Source of the DNA: Balneola vulgaris DSM 17893
Lineage (GTDB): Bacteria; Bacteroidota; Rhodothermia; Balneolales; Balneolaceae
NCBI RefSeq assembly: GCF_000375465.1
Contig: NZ_AQXH01000001.1
Location: 62,130-126,129, forward strand
Reading direction: 5' to 3'
Length of the DNA: 64,000 bases
Part shown: piece after piece, positions 17,354 through 27,056 of the stretch
Layout: every line of letters begins with the position of its first letter
How positions within the stretch are numbered: position 1 is the stretch's first letter
Translations under genes and position numbers: made by a program
The notes under the pieces: model-generated
Seen by the model: only the letters and a program-made list of their open reading frames with translations
The model's database searches: none
Told to the model about the DNA's origin: nothing

Positions 17354-19657
17354 CTAACCTATAACCTGTAATGGGGCTGCTTTAAGCATTAATTTCTTTT
17401 GCCCTCTGGATTTAAAAAATACAACAACTTTGGTGTCCAATCCTAATCCAGACCTACTAACGATTTTACCTACTCCAAATTTTGCATGTTCTACAACCGC
17501 ACCAACTTGAAAGGGATCTTCGCCATCGCTGTAATCATATTGAATGGTACTACCTGAGGCTGACTTGTAAGTCTTTTTGCTGATAGGTTGTTCCCAGTCA
17601 TATTCAACTTGGGTTCCGGATGAGGTAGTTGATTTTGGTGGTTCGTCGTTTAATGTAAAGCGATCTTGTCGCTGTGAGATGGTAGCACCTGTTTCTGTAC
17701 GAACTACACCAGCATCTACTTCATCAATAAAGCGAGAACGTATTTGACGCTGTTCTTCCCCAAACTTATAGCGGTTTCTACAATGGCTGAAATACAAGCG
17801 CTCTTCTGCCCGAGTGATAGCTACATAAAAAAGTCGACGTTCTTCTTCGATGTCGGCTTCAAATCCTTCACGGCCACCAACAGGGAATAAATTTTCTTCC
17901 ATGCCTACAACAAATACACATGGGAATTCAAGTCCTTTTGAGGCGTGCACAGTCATTAAGGTGATTGCTGGTTTATTCTCATCAAATTTATCACCATCAG
18001 TGATTAAGCTAATTTCTTGGAGGAATGCACTGAGAGAGGCTTTTTTAGCACCTTTTTCGTAATAAGCGATGGCATTCTGGAATTCAAGAATGTTCTCGCG
18101 CCTCATCATCGACTCTTGCGAGTTTTCTTCCACTAATGCTTTCATATACCCCGATTGCTCAAGCACATTACGAGTGGCATCGGTAAGGCCAGCACCATTT
18201 TCTAAGTCAGAACGCAATCGATGAATCATATTCACAAATTCACGAATACGAACCTTGGCAGGCTTATAAACACTTGTGGATTCTACTTCTTGTAAGATCG
18301 ACCATACACTTTGACCTGTATTTCGAGCTTCGGCACGCAGATCTTGGATGCTTTTGTTGCCTATGCCACGAGATGGTTCATTGATGATTCGAATTAGATT
18401 CGTTTCATCATGTGGATTTACCAATAGTGTGAGGTAGGCTATAACGTCTTTGATTTCTTTCCGTTGGTAGAAGGATAAACCACCCACAAGTTGATAGGTG
18501 AGGCTTTTTCGACGTAAGGCTTCTTCAAATACGCGCGACTGATAGTTCGTTCGATACAGAATGGCGAAATCGTTATTTTTGTAGCCATGCCTCATCTTCA
18601 AATTGATGATATGATCGGCCACACGATTCGCCTCATCACGTTCATCAAAATTGTCTAAAAGAGTAATGGGATCCCCGTAATTCTTTTCCGTCCACAGGGT
18701 TTTATCTAATTGCTTGCTGTTCTTTTTGATGATGGAATCAGCACATTGTAGAATAGACTTTGTAGAGCGATAGTTTTGTTCTAAGGGAATCTGAGTGGCA
18801 TTCTCATAATCTTCTTGGAAGTTTAGAATGTTAGAAATATCAGCGCCTCTGAAACTGTAAATACTCTGAGCATCATCACCTACCACACAGATATTTTTGA
18901 ATTTATCTGCCAGCATTTTAGTCACTTTATACTGGGCATGATTGGTATCTTGATACTCATCAATCATGATGTACTTAAAGCGATCTTGATAGGCCTCTAA
19001 TACCTCTGGATGGTTTTCAAATAGCTCAATAGGTTTCACTAGCAGGTCATCGAAATCCATGGCGTTGCTCTGCTTCAAACGCTTGATGTAAATCTGATAT
19101 ACCTTAGCTGTGATGTCGTCGAGGGTGCTGCTTACAAAACGATGCTGAAACTGATCTGGAGAGATTAACTGGTTTTTTGCATCACTGATTTTATTTCGAA
19201 TCGTTTTTGGTTTAATCTCTTTAGGATCAAAATTAAGCTCTTGAAGAATGAGCTTTATCACCGTTTCAGAATCACTGGTATCGTAGATGGTGAAGTCTTT
19301 GCCGTACCCTAGTTTGTCGGCTTCAAAACGCAATATCTTCGAGAAGATAGAGTGGAAGGTACCCATCCATAACTTCTGTGCTTTATCACCAATTAAATCT
19401 TTGATACGCTCTTTCATTTCTCGAGCGGCTTTGTTGGTGAAGGTAAGGGCTAAAATCTCATTGGGGGCTGCTTTAAACTGCTGAAGCAGGTAAGCAATTC
19501 GAAAGGTAAGTACACGTGTTTTACCACTACCTGCACCTGCAATTATAAGCAATGGGCCGTCGGTATGAGTTACTGCTTTATGCTGTTGCTCGTTAAGCCC
19601 TTTAAGGAAATCAGGGGTTGCTTTAGGTGTCTCTGGTTGTAGTGAAAAGGTCTTCAA
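17354..19657 (-). CDS. UvrD/PcrA-type superfamily 1 ATP-dependent DNA helicase
   Basis: 767-residue 3'-5' helicase. The motifs in order are Q motif LNEQQHKAV (21-29), motif I AGAGSGKT (40-47), motif Ia ALTFTNKAAREMKER, motif II IDEYQDTN, motif III VVGDDAQSIYSFRGA, motif IV EQNYRST, motif V TVHASKGLE and motif VI YVAITRAEE. The C-terminus ends in a Tudor-like element (VGAVVEHAKFGVGKIVSRSG) as in PcrA. The family acts in nucleotide excision and mismatch repair and in removal of RecA or RNA polymerase. PcrA versus UvrD naming is not decidable here. It is followed by an outer-membrane gene on the same strand. Confidence 0.96.
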   Translation of the reverse strand: MKTFSLQPETPKATPDFLKGLNEQQHKAVTHTDGPLLIIAGAGSGKTRVLTFRIAYLLQQFKAAPNEILALTFTNKAAREMKERIKDLIGDKAQKLWMGTFHSIFSKILRFEADKLGYGKDFTIYDTSDSETVIKLILQELNFDPKEIKPKTIRNKISDAKNQLISPDQFQHRFVSSTLDDITAKVYQIYIKRLKQSNAMDFDDLLVKPIELFENHPEVLEAYQDRFKYIMIDEYQDTNHAQYKVTKMLADKFKNICVVGDDAQSIYSFRGADISNILNFQEDYENATQIPLEQNYRSTKSILQCADSIIKKNSKQLDKTLWTEKNYGDPITLLDNFDERDEANRVADHIINLKMRHGYKNNDFAILYRTNYQSRVFEEALRRKSLTYQLVGGLSFYQRKEIKDVIAYLTLLVNPHDETNLIRIINEPSRGIGNKSIQDLRAEARNTGQSVWSILQEVESTSVYKPAKVRIREFVNMIHRLRSDLENGAGLTDATRNVLEQSGYMKALVEENSQESMMRRENILEFQNAIAYYEKGAKKASLSAFLQEISLITDGDKFDENKPAITLMTVHASKGLEFPCVFVVGMEENLFPVGGREGFEADIEEERRLFYVAITRAEERLYFSHCRNRYKFGEEQRQIRSRFIDEVDAGVVRTETGATISQRQDRFTLNDEPPKSTTSSGTQVEYDWEQPISKKTYKSASGSTIQYDYSDGEDPFQVGAVVEHAKFGVGKIVSRSGLGLDTKVVVFFKSRGQKKLMLKAAPLQVIG

Positions 19658-21034
19658 TCCAACGTGGTTTAAGTGATCAATTTGCTTGAAGTGTTAGTTC
19701 ATTGAACCACCTTCATATATACCAAAGTTTGGGAAGAAGGAGCGCCTATGTGAAAGATTCATTTACTCATAGCGGGTCAAAAACTAAGTTTAGAATATAG
19801 GAAGAATAATAGAGTATTGAGGGAGTAGATTTTTGAATTTTTAAGAAGGTACTTATCCCTAGTTAGTGGCAATATTGGTGCTACAATGATATTTCTGTTG
19901 TTTGTCACTTCGTGTGAAATGAGAAGTCTAAAGATCTAATAAAAAAGCTATCATTCTTGTAGATGTTGGGTATTTCGTTGACATTTTCCCTCGTTCCCAA
20001 CGTCCTCATTGGGAATGCATTCTAGAAGCCCCAGCTTCGCATATGGCGATGCTATCTCTTAATTTTACCCACCCATATAATAACGACGTCATCCTGAACA
20101 GCTGTCCGCCAGCTGGCGGACAGGATCTTAAGTTGGCTATGATTACTCTTACAAACGATTCTCTTCCCCTTTTGTGTGGACAAAAGGGGAGCAAAAGCCA
20201 CCGGCAGGAATTTATTCGGGCCTTCCTTAGCCGCGCCAGGCACAACATGCAATTCCTCACCCGACAGTTGTCGTGTTCGGCGCATGTTCTGCTTCTCTGT
20301 CGCTATGCGAAATGAAGGCAACTCCTGCTCAACTCCAACGCCGGAGATGGTTGGAGGTGTTTAAGTTAATTCATCTACAACGATTCTCAATTTTGCTGTC
20401 ATTCTGAGTAGGAAAGGCTGCATTGAGGCTGAAGGGTGTTAACACGAAGAATCTCAAATAAGAGAACTACTCATAGCTAGTTCATAGCTTGAGACTCTTT
20501 GCAACCGATTGACTTTATTCCCAAAGTCCACGTTGGGAATGTTAGAGATAAGCTCCAGCTTCGTAAACAACGATGTTATTTCACTAATTTACCCACCCAA
20601 ATTATAACGACGTCATCCTGAACAGCGGAACGCAGTGAAGCGTGATTCAGGATCTTAAGCTGGCTAGAATTGTGTGATAGGATTGGGTCACGGAGCGTTG
20701 AGAAAAGTCTAAGCATTTCAAAAATGTTTCCCTTACAGATCCTGAATCAAGTTCAGGATGACGAAATTAATTAATAGTGTCATCCTAAGCGATAGCGCAG
20801 GATCTTAGGGGATAAGAGGTGGGGCATTATTATATTGTATTGATATATATCAAGGGACATAGGGAAGTTGTTCACATCATTAAATAGATTGTTAATTCCC
20901 AACACCCAACAAAGGGCGTCATCCTTGTAAGGGTTATGACCCTCTATAAGGATATTTGAGGATACATAAACTTAGTGGTTGTAATTCAAGCTGTATACTC
21001 TTTAATTCAGTAATTAACGTATATACAACAACTT
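19658..21034. repeat. repeat-rich intergenic region (1.38 kb, no credible gene)
   Basis: The region holds a mosaic of interspersed modules. A GTCA(CTTC...GAAG)TCT element is at 19904-19929, and a TTCCCAACG/CATTGGGAA hairpin at about 19993. A GTCATCCT...AGGATCT element around the palindrome TCCGCCAGCTGGCGGA is at 20086-20126. The ~190-bp structured element (copy A) is at 20166-20357, and a ~150-bp unit also found at 24063 is at 20398-20545. A second TTCCCAA hairpin lies near 20519, a reverse GTCA...TCT element near 20735-20761, and another at 20779-20805. Open frames in this stretch are all inside repeats. The last 200 bp before 21035 contain only simple AT-rich sequence and presumably the promoter of the next gene. 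Confidence 0.85.
20166..20357 (+). repeat. ~190-bp structured repeat element, copy A
   Basis: It begins with a perfect 10-bp hairpin (CCCCTTTTGT / ACAAAAGGGG, loop GTGG) and ends near GGTTGGAG. Its internal variable hairpin is CGAC-AGTT-GTCG inside the outer arms AACATGC / GCATGTT region. Four other copies in the window have the same layout with different internal stems. Confidence 0.85.
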
Positions 21035-22168
21035 ATGCGCTTTATTACAACCGTACTTTTTTGGTGCTTACTGCCTTTGCTATTGTACAGCCAGAATGCC
21101 CGAATAGAGTTCACTTTTGAGAAGAACTTAGAATTAGGGTCAGAAAATGACCCAGAGTATCTATTTGCAATGCCCACAATAGTAGTAGCAAATTCCGAGG
21201 GTGATATCTATGTGGCAGATGAACGACAAGGTTCCGTCTTAGTTTTTGATAAAGAGGGTTCGTATATAAAATCTATTGGTAATAAAGGGAGAGGACCTGG
21301 AGAATTTTCAAAGATTAGTGAGATGGCAATTTTGCCAAATGATGAAGTTTTGGTATTTGATTTCTTTCAGAGAAGATTTACTACGTTTAGTAACAAAGGA
21401 GAAGTACTAGAAACGAAAGTACTCCCTAAAGATGTGTATATGTACCCAGACTACTTGATGTATATGGGTGAGAATAAAATTCTTTCTTACAATCGGTTAA
21501 TGGAGGGTGTAAGAAAGCAGATACCTCCGGAAAAAGATTTTTTGATGCATGAAGTATCACTGAATGATTTTAAGGTTGTACAAAGCTTTGTGCCAATTAT
21601 ACATACAATAGATGTCAATAAAGATTTTGAAAGGTATTTTGAAGGGAAATTTTATAAAGGTTTAATCACTTATAGAGATAATATATTAACCTTAGCTCCT
21701 TTTTTTTATAGAGGTAAAATTTTACAATACAAAAAAACAAATGGGGCTTGGAAATTGAAGAAGGTGTTTGAAGGATATCGGGAAACAGAGAGAGTTTATG
21801 TTGAATATGAAAATCCCAGAGAAGTAATTGGAAAAGGAATGGCATCAAATCCTAAACAATATGGGCCCTTGGCGGGAATAATGAAGAACGAGAGTCTAGG
21901 TATATTTCAAAAGCAAAACGGAGACTATTTACATTTAGGTTTATTAGAGATAGGTGATGGCCAAAAGCTGTATGTGAATCTATTTGATGAACAGGGGGAA
22001 TTAAAAGCTCACGGTCCGGTGACCAACTTACACCCCGGAATTCAAAAGAATGACTTTTATCGCCGAATGAGATTCTACTGGATGGATGAGCAAGACCAGT
22101 TATATGTGATTGATGGGGCGGAAGATGGATTTTACGTGTATCGTGGTACCATTGAGTTGAAGGAATAG
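21035..22168 (+). CDS. secreted six-bladed beta-propeller (NHL/BF3164-like) protein
   Basis: 377 residues with a signal peptide (MRFITTVLFWCLLPLLLYSQ). Blade-like repeats include IVVANSEGDIYVADERQGSV (about 50-69), VLVFDKEGSYIKSIG and the hallmark GNKGRGPGEF (about 88-97) of Bacteroidota six-bladed beta-propeller proteins. These often bind peptides or sugars in the periplasm or on the surface; the ligand here is unknown. It is isolated between repeat clusters and faces a related gene at 22324-23358. The predicted promoter must lie in the 200 AT-rich bases upstream; no motif is secure. Confidence 0.82.
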   Translation: MRFITTVLFWCLLPLLLYSQNARIEFTFEKNLELGSENDPEYLFAMPTIVVANSEGDIYVADERQGSVLVFDKEGSYIKSIGNKGRGPGEFSKISEMAILPNDEVLVFDFFQRRFTTFSNKGEVLETKVLPKDVYMYPDYLMYMGENKILSYNRLMEGVRKQIPPEKDFLMHEVSLNDFKVVQSFVPIIHTIDVNKDFERYFEGKFYKGLITYRDNILTLAPFFYRGKILQYKKTNGAWKLKKVFEGYRETERVYVEYENPREVIGKGMASNPKQYGPLAGIMKNESLGIFQKQNGDYLHLGLLEIGDGQKLYVNLFDEQGELKAHGPVTNLHPGIQKNDFYRRMRFYWMDEQDQLYVIDGAEDGFYVYRGTIELKE

Positions 22169-22186
22169 GGTAAGGTTTACCCTCAT

Positions 22187-22300
22187 TCCCAACGTCCTCA
22201 TTGGGAATGCATTCTTATTCTAGAAGCTCCAGCTTCGCATATGGCGATGCAATTTCACTAATTTACCTAACACCCAACAACGGACATCATCCTTGTAGAT
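22187..22300. repeat. interspersed hairpin repeat between convergent propeller genes
   Basis: A copy of the TTCCCAACG/CATTGGGAA hairpin is followed by the GAAGCT-CC-AGCTTC hairpin and the GCATATGGCGATGC box, then an ACACCCAACAACGG module also seen near 20900 and 23670. It lies in the gap between the two convergent genes and could act as their shared 3' structure. Confidence 0.75.
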
Positions 22301-22323
22301 ATCAACACATATAAAATGGCCGC

Positions 22324-23358
22324 TCACTCTTCTAAGGTATACTTATAAATTCTTGGTACATCATCAATGCTATTCAATAGAAAGGCCGAATTCCCTACAA
22401 TCTTAAGCTTCATTGCAGCACGTGGTAATTCAATTTCATCAATAAAGTTCCCCGTTTCTCGATCAAAAATGAGTAAGCGTTTTGAGTGTGAAATTTTTTC
22501 AATGAGTTCATCAAAGTTAAATGTATATTTTATCTGTTCCCATTTACTGATGGTTTCGCCACTAAATGTTATATATACATGATCCTTATTAACTGATATA
22601 TCACGAGCACCTTCTGGGTGTTTCCCCATTACTGGTAAACTGTAAATACCACCTTCGTCTTCATTCATTGGTAGAGGGATATTATCAGGTCCATCTTGAA
22701 AGTATTTAATACCATTTTCATCAATCGCTACAAGAAGTGATGAAAATTCAAAGGCTAGATATAGTACTCCATCATAATTTGTCAGGTATAGAGTTTGCTG
22801 TAGTATGAAATTTTTTAATGGTGCTAATTCCTCATACTCATCGATGGATATACTCCATAATTCATTCCTATTTAATATCCCATTATCCTCTATGCGCCAT
22901 GCACTTATAAAATTTGATGAATTTTGCATTGTGAATAACGTAGAGTCGTTAATTAACCCTACCTGAAAAAACTTTCTTCCTTTTCCATCAAACCTTAAAT
23001 CGGTTATATAATCTAAGCGCTTGGTGTATTTCATTATTCTATTGGCACCCGCATCCCATAAAAGAAGATCACCATTAGAAAAAGCAGTTACTCTTTTATA
23101 GAAAGTACTAGTTACTTCACCTGGACCTCTTCCTTTTCTCAAAGTTGAGATTAGAGTGTCGCTGTTAAAATCTATTAGGCTAATAGGGGAAGATTTAAAA
23201 CCATGGTCATTTACAAGAATCTCTGACTCATTTATTATCCAAATATTTTCAGGGTCAAATATAGAATTTTCAATTTGTCCAGATACATTCCACGGAAGTT
23301 GAGAGAAAAATAGTAAAGAGATGCCTAGTGTGAATACAGTACTAATTAAATATTTCAT
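22324..23358 (-). CDS. secreted six-bladed beta-propeller protein (paralogue)
   Basis: 344 residues with an N-terminal signal/anchor (MKYLISTVFTLGISLLFFSQLP). It carries the same RKGRGPGEV signature (about 78-86) as its convergent neighbour, followed by blade repeats such as GDLLLWDAGANRIMKYTK. Low overall similarity to the first suggests ancient paralogy. It is a periplasmic or surface protein of unknown ligand. Both ends abut repeat-rich DNA. The upstream region (23359-23560) is very AT-rich. Confidence 0.8.
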   Translation of the reverse strand: MKYLISTVFTLGISLLFFSQLPWNVSGQIENSIFDPENIWIINESEILVNDHGFKSSPISLIDFNSDTLISTLRKGRGPGEVTSTFYKRVTAFSNGDLLLWDAGANRIMKYTKRLDYITDLRFDGKGRKFFQVGLINDSTLFTMQNSSNFISAWRIEDNGILNRNELWSISIDEYEELAPLKNFILQQTLYLTNYDGVLYLAFEFSSLLVAIDENGIKYFQDGPDNIPLPMNEDEGGIYSLPVMGKHPEGARDISVNKDHVYITFSGETISKWEQIKYTFNFDELIEKISHSKRLLIFDRETGNFIDEIELPRAAMKLKIVGNSAFLLNSIDDVPRIYKYTLEE

Positions 23359-24273
23359 ATGGGCTGATCTTGCTTTTCAAAAGTGAAGAAAGAGTTTCAA
23401 TGTTTGCCTCATTTGATAAAAGTGTAAATAATCATCTACCGTACGAGGACATTTATCGGACAATCAATATCTATTTAATACTCTTACTAAGTGAATATAA
23501 TTAAATATATATCTATAAATCGAAACACTTAAAAGTGTAATTAATACAATATTCATAGCACTTCTAATTCACTTTACCCTTATTCCCAACGTCCACGACG
23601 GGAATGCATTCTAGAAACTCCAGCATCAGTAGTATCAATGCAAATTCATTCAATTAACCAAATACCCAACAACGGCGTCATCCTTGTAGATGTTGGGTAA
23701 CTCTTTGACACTTTTGGCTTGACCTCCCGTTCTGCAACGGGACAGGCGCCAGTGCCCAAAAGGTCAATAAGATTCCAAACTCCTCCCATCGGATTCTGAG
23801 CAAGGCGTTGATAATAATCCATGCCGATGGTTCGTCAAACAGGGAATCTTAGGTTGTTCTTCCTTTTACTAGAATAGGTGGATACAAATGGGCTATGAAT
23901 GATTATTTCTAACTCCGGGAGTGCTTGGAGTCTTGTAGTTCTATTAGAATAGTTGAGTCAAACTTTAGATATCTCCCTCTGGTCGATATGACAAAGATAG
24001 AGATACTAAACATTTTGTCACTTCGCGTGAAATGAGAAGTTTAAAGATCTAATAAAAAAGCTGTCATTCTGAGTAGGAAAGGCTGCATTGATGCTGAAGG
24101 GTGTTAACACGAAGAATCTCAAATAAGAGAACTATTCATAGCTAGTTCAGGGGTTGAGACTCTTCGCAACCGATTGACCTCGTTCCCAACGTCCCCGTTG
24201 GGAATGCATTCTTAATGCTCTTCTATCTGACACTGTGCGAAATGAAAGCAATGCCTTCATTTCGCAAACAGCT
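23359..24273. repeat. repeat-rich intergenic region (0.9 kb, no credible gene)
   Basis: The first 200 bp are AT-rich, probably the promoter of the leftward propeller gene. Then come a degenerate TTCCCAACG hairpin (about 23583) and an inverted repeat TACCCAACA...TGTTGGGTA (about 23672-23700). A remnant of the 3' end of the ~190-bp element (GGGAGTGCTTGGAG, about 23916) follows. A reverse GTCATATC...GATATCT element is at 23967-23992, a GTCACTTC...GAAGT element at 24017-24041, a GTCATTCT...AGAATCT unit at 24063-24119, and another TTCCCAACG/CGTTGGGAA hairpin at about 24184. Confidence 0.82.
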
Positions 24274-26949
24274 TTACTCGAAGTCTTTTAGTTGTGCTTT
24301 AAGCTTCTCTAAGTTGGCTTCGCCGTCACGCTTTTTATTACGTTCATTTTGAACAACCGCATCAGGGGCGTTGTCTACGAAATTAGCGTTATTCAACTTG
24401 CCATTTACTCCCTTAAGGAATCCTTCAACCCGAGTGATTTCCTTCTGAATACGCTCCTTTTCCTTATCTACATCGATAAGGTCAGCAAGTGGTACATAGA
24501 GTTCATCTTTGTCGATAAGTGCAGAAGCAGAGGCCTTAGGCTTTTCCATCACTGAAGCAATATAGAGCGACTTCACCGACTGTAGCTTACGAATAATCCA
24601 GTAGTTGTCATTGAGGCGTTCTGCATCATCCGACTTAATCTGAATTTCAATATCTGCCTTTGGCGATAGTCCCATTTCAGCACGGATATTGCGCAACGAC
24701 GATACCATTTGCTGAATACGCTCGAAGAGTGCGATATCATCTTCAAACACTTGCTCTTCGTTGTAGCTAGGCCACTCGGAAATACAAAGTGCTTCTTTGT
24801 TAGAGCGCTCGTCGATGTACTGCCAAATTTCTTCACTAATGAATGGCATGAATGGGTGTAATAACTTCATCAGTTGCTCGAACATACCAAGGGCGATGTT
24901 CATTTTAGCAACATCAAACTTGTCGCCATAGTTATTAGGCTTCGCAAGCTCGATATACCAATCGCAGAAGTCATCCCAAATTAAAGAGTACACTTTCTTG
25001 AGTGCATCATTAAGGCGGTAGTTTTGGAAGTCATCTTCCACCTCTTTAATAGTTTGATTGATACGGCTTAGCATCCAACGGTCTACGAGGTTATCCTCAT
25101 CAATAACCATAGTTGGTGTGTAGGTCTCGTTCTCATCCATATTCATGGTTAAGAAGCGGAAGGCATTCCAGATTTTATTACAGAACTTACTGCCTTGTTC
25201 ACAAAGCTTTTCATCAAAGGGGAGGTCGTTACCCGCTGGTGTTGCGAATAGCATACCCATACGAACACCATCAGCACCATATTGAGCAATGAGATCAAGT
25301 GGATCTGGGGAGTTCCCCAAGCTTTTACTCATCTTGCGACCTTGCTTATCTCGAACAATACCGGTGTAATACACATTCTTGAATGGCATTTCACCACGGT
25401 ACTCATAGCCGGCAATAATCATACGCGCTACCCAGAAAAACATGATTTCAGGAGCGGTAACTAAGTCGTTGGTTGGGTAATAGTAGTCAACTTCGTCTTT
25501 TTCATAGAAGCCATCGAATACAGAGATTGGCCATAACCACGACGAGAACCATGTATCGAGTACGTCTTCATCTTGCTTGAGGTCTGCCGCAGTTAAGGAA
25601 GCATTCCCTGATTTCTCCTGTGCAAGTTTCAGCGCTTCCTCGGCTGATTTAGCTACTACAAAATCGTTTTCACCTTCACCGTAGTAGTAGGCAGGAATTC
25701 GATGTCCCCACCAAAGCTGGCGACTGATACACCAATCACGAACATTTTCCATCCAATGGCGATAAGTGTTTTTGAACTTAGCCGGGTGGAACTGAATGTT
25801 ATCGTTCATCACATTCTCTAAAGCAGGTTGGCTCAATTCTTTCATAGCGACCCACCACTGCAATGATAGGCGTGGTTCTATAACCACATCAGTACGCTCG
25901 CTATAACCTACTTTATTTTGGTAATCTTCAACTTCAACTAGATTTCCAGCTTCATCAAGATCTTTTACGATTTGCTTACGAACGTCGAAACGATCCATAC
26001 CAACATAAAGCTCGCCTTCTTCACTAATGGTACCATCCGCATTCATCATGTTGATGGTTTCTAAGTTATGGCGTTCACCTAAGTCATAATCGTTAACATC
26101 ATGGGCAGGAGTTACTTTAAGGCACCCTGTACCAAATTCCATATCTACATAATCATCCAAGATGATAGGCACTTCACGGTTTACTAAAGGCACAATGGCT
26201 TTTTTACCATGAAGGTGCGTATAGCGTTCGTCGTTAGGATTGATACATACAGCCGTATCGCCTAAAATCGTTTCAGGACGAGTAGTAGCAATAGTAACAT
26301 ACTCGTCGGTACCCTCTACTTGGTAGCGAACGTGGTAAAGTTTAGAATTTACTTCTTTGTGAATTACTTCTTCATCACTGAGGGCCGTTTTAGCAGCTGG
26401 ATCCCAGTTGATCATTCTAGCACCACGGTAGATCTTCCCTTTGTTAAACAGGTCGATAAAAGTATCAATTACGCTTTCTGAATACTTTTCATCCATGGTG
26501 AATGTAGTGCGATCCCAATCGCAGCTAGCCCCTAATTTCTTAAGCTGCTCAAGGATGATGCCGCCATGTTTGTGCGTCCATTCCCAAGCATGTTCCATGA
26601 ACTCATCACGACTCAAATCTGATTTCTTAATGCCTTCTTCACGAAGCTTACGAACTACTTTTGCTTCGGTAGCAATAGAGGCATGATCGGTTCCCGGTAC
26701 CCAACAAGCGTTGAAGCCTTGCATTCGAGCTTTTCTAACCAATACATCCTGAATAGTATTGTTCAGCATGTGCCCCATGTGAAGTACACCCGTTACATTA
26801 GGTGGGGGAATTACTACCGTAAATGGTTCACGATCATCAGGTGTAGAGTGAAAATAGTTTTCCTTCATCCAGTAATCGTACCACTTGGTTTCGATGTTGG
26901 AAGGATTGTATTGAGCTGGAATTTCTTTGTTCTTAGCGGCTTCTTTCAC
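24274..26949 (-). CDS. valS: valyl-tRNA synthetase
   Basis: 891-residue class Ia synthetase. It has the HIGH-type motif in PPPNVTGVLHMGHM (about 48-61) and KMSKS in GRKMSKSLGNSPDP (about 540). The long CP1 editing insertion contains the TTRPETILGDTAV segment (about 224-236). A C-terminal coiled-coil arm (about 825-891) is typical of ValRS. It charges tRNA-Val and clears mischarged Thr. Length is normal. I saw no T-box or leader structure in the 107 bp upstream. Confidence 0.98.
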   Translation of the reverse strand: MKEAAKNKEIPAQYNPSNIETKWYDYWMKENYFHSTPDDREPFTVVIPPPNVTGVLHMGHMLNNTIQDVLVRKARMQGFNACWVPGTDHASIATEAKVVRKLREEGIKKSDLSRDEFMEHAWEWTHKHGGIILEQLKKLGASCDWDRTTFTMDEKYSESVIDTFIDLFNKGKIYRGARMINWDPAAKTALSDEEVIHKEVNSKLYHVRYQVEGTDEYVTIATTRPETILGDTAVCINPNDERYTHLHGKKAIVPLVNREVPIILDDYVDMEFGTGCLKVTPAHDVNDYDLGERHNLETINMMNADGTISEEGELYVGMDRFDVRKQIVKDLDEAGNLVEVEDYQNKVGYSERTDVVIEPRLSLQWWVAMKELSQPALENVMNDNIQFHPAKFKNTYRHWMENVRDWCISRQLWWGHRIPAYYYGEGENDFVVAKSAEEALKLAQEKSGNASLTAADLKQDEDVLDTWFSSWLWPISVFDGFYEKDEVDYYYPTNDLVTAPEIMFFWVARMIIAGYEYRGEMPFKNVYYTGIVRDKQGRKMSKSLGNSPDPLDLIAQYGADGVRMGMLFATPAGNDLPFDEKLCEQGSKFCNKIWNAFRFLTMNMDENETYTPTMVIDEDNLVDRWMLSRINQTIKEVEDDFQNYRLNDALKKVYSLIWDDFCDWYIELAKPNNYGDKFDVAKMNIALGMFEQLMKLLHPFMPFISEEIWQYIDERSNKEALCISEWPSYNEEQVFEDDIALFERIQQMVSSLRNIRAEMGLSPKADIEIQIKSDDAERLNDNYWIIRKLQSVKSLYIASVMEKPKASASALIDKDELYVPLADLIDVDKEKERIQKEITRVEGFLKGVNGKLNNANFVDNAPDAVVQNERNKKRDGEANLEKLKAQLKDFE

Positions 26950-27004
26950 TGTAAAGAGCTTTAGTCGTTCAGGGAATTAAAAGAGTTCTAGAATATCTAG
27001 AAGA

Positions 27005-27038
27005 ATAAAAAAGTGACAGAACAAAAGTCCTGTCACTT
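27005..27038 (-). terminator. intrinsic terminator after rsmB
   Basis: Nine-base arms AAGTGACAG / CTGTCACTT with a 10-base loop. On the minus strand the stem is followed by a T run, 18 bp past the rsmB stop. Confidence 0.9.
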
Positions 27039-27056
27039 ATAAAAAGGATAGTTGTG

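Noticed and set aside
20006-20364. Overlapping 60-90-codon frames on both strands in the repeat region (and similar ones at 41215-41498, 41796-42045, 51600-52039, 53563-53915)
   Set aside because: They lie within the dispersed ~190-bp element and reappear in several frames and both strands with the repeat. No signal peptide, family or ribosome site supports them.
26950-27056. T-box or riboswitch upstream of valS
   Set aside because: The 107 bp hold the rsmB terminator and simple sequence only; no stem I or specifier-like structure.
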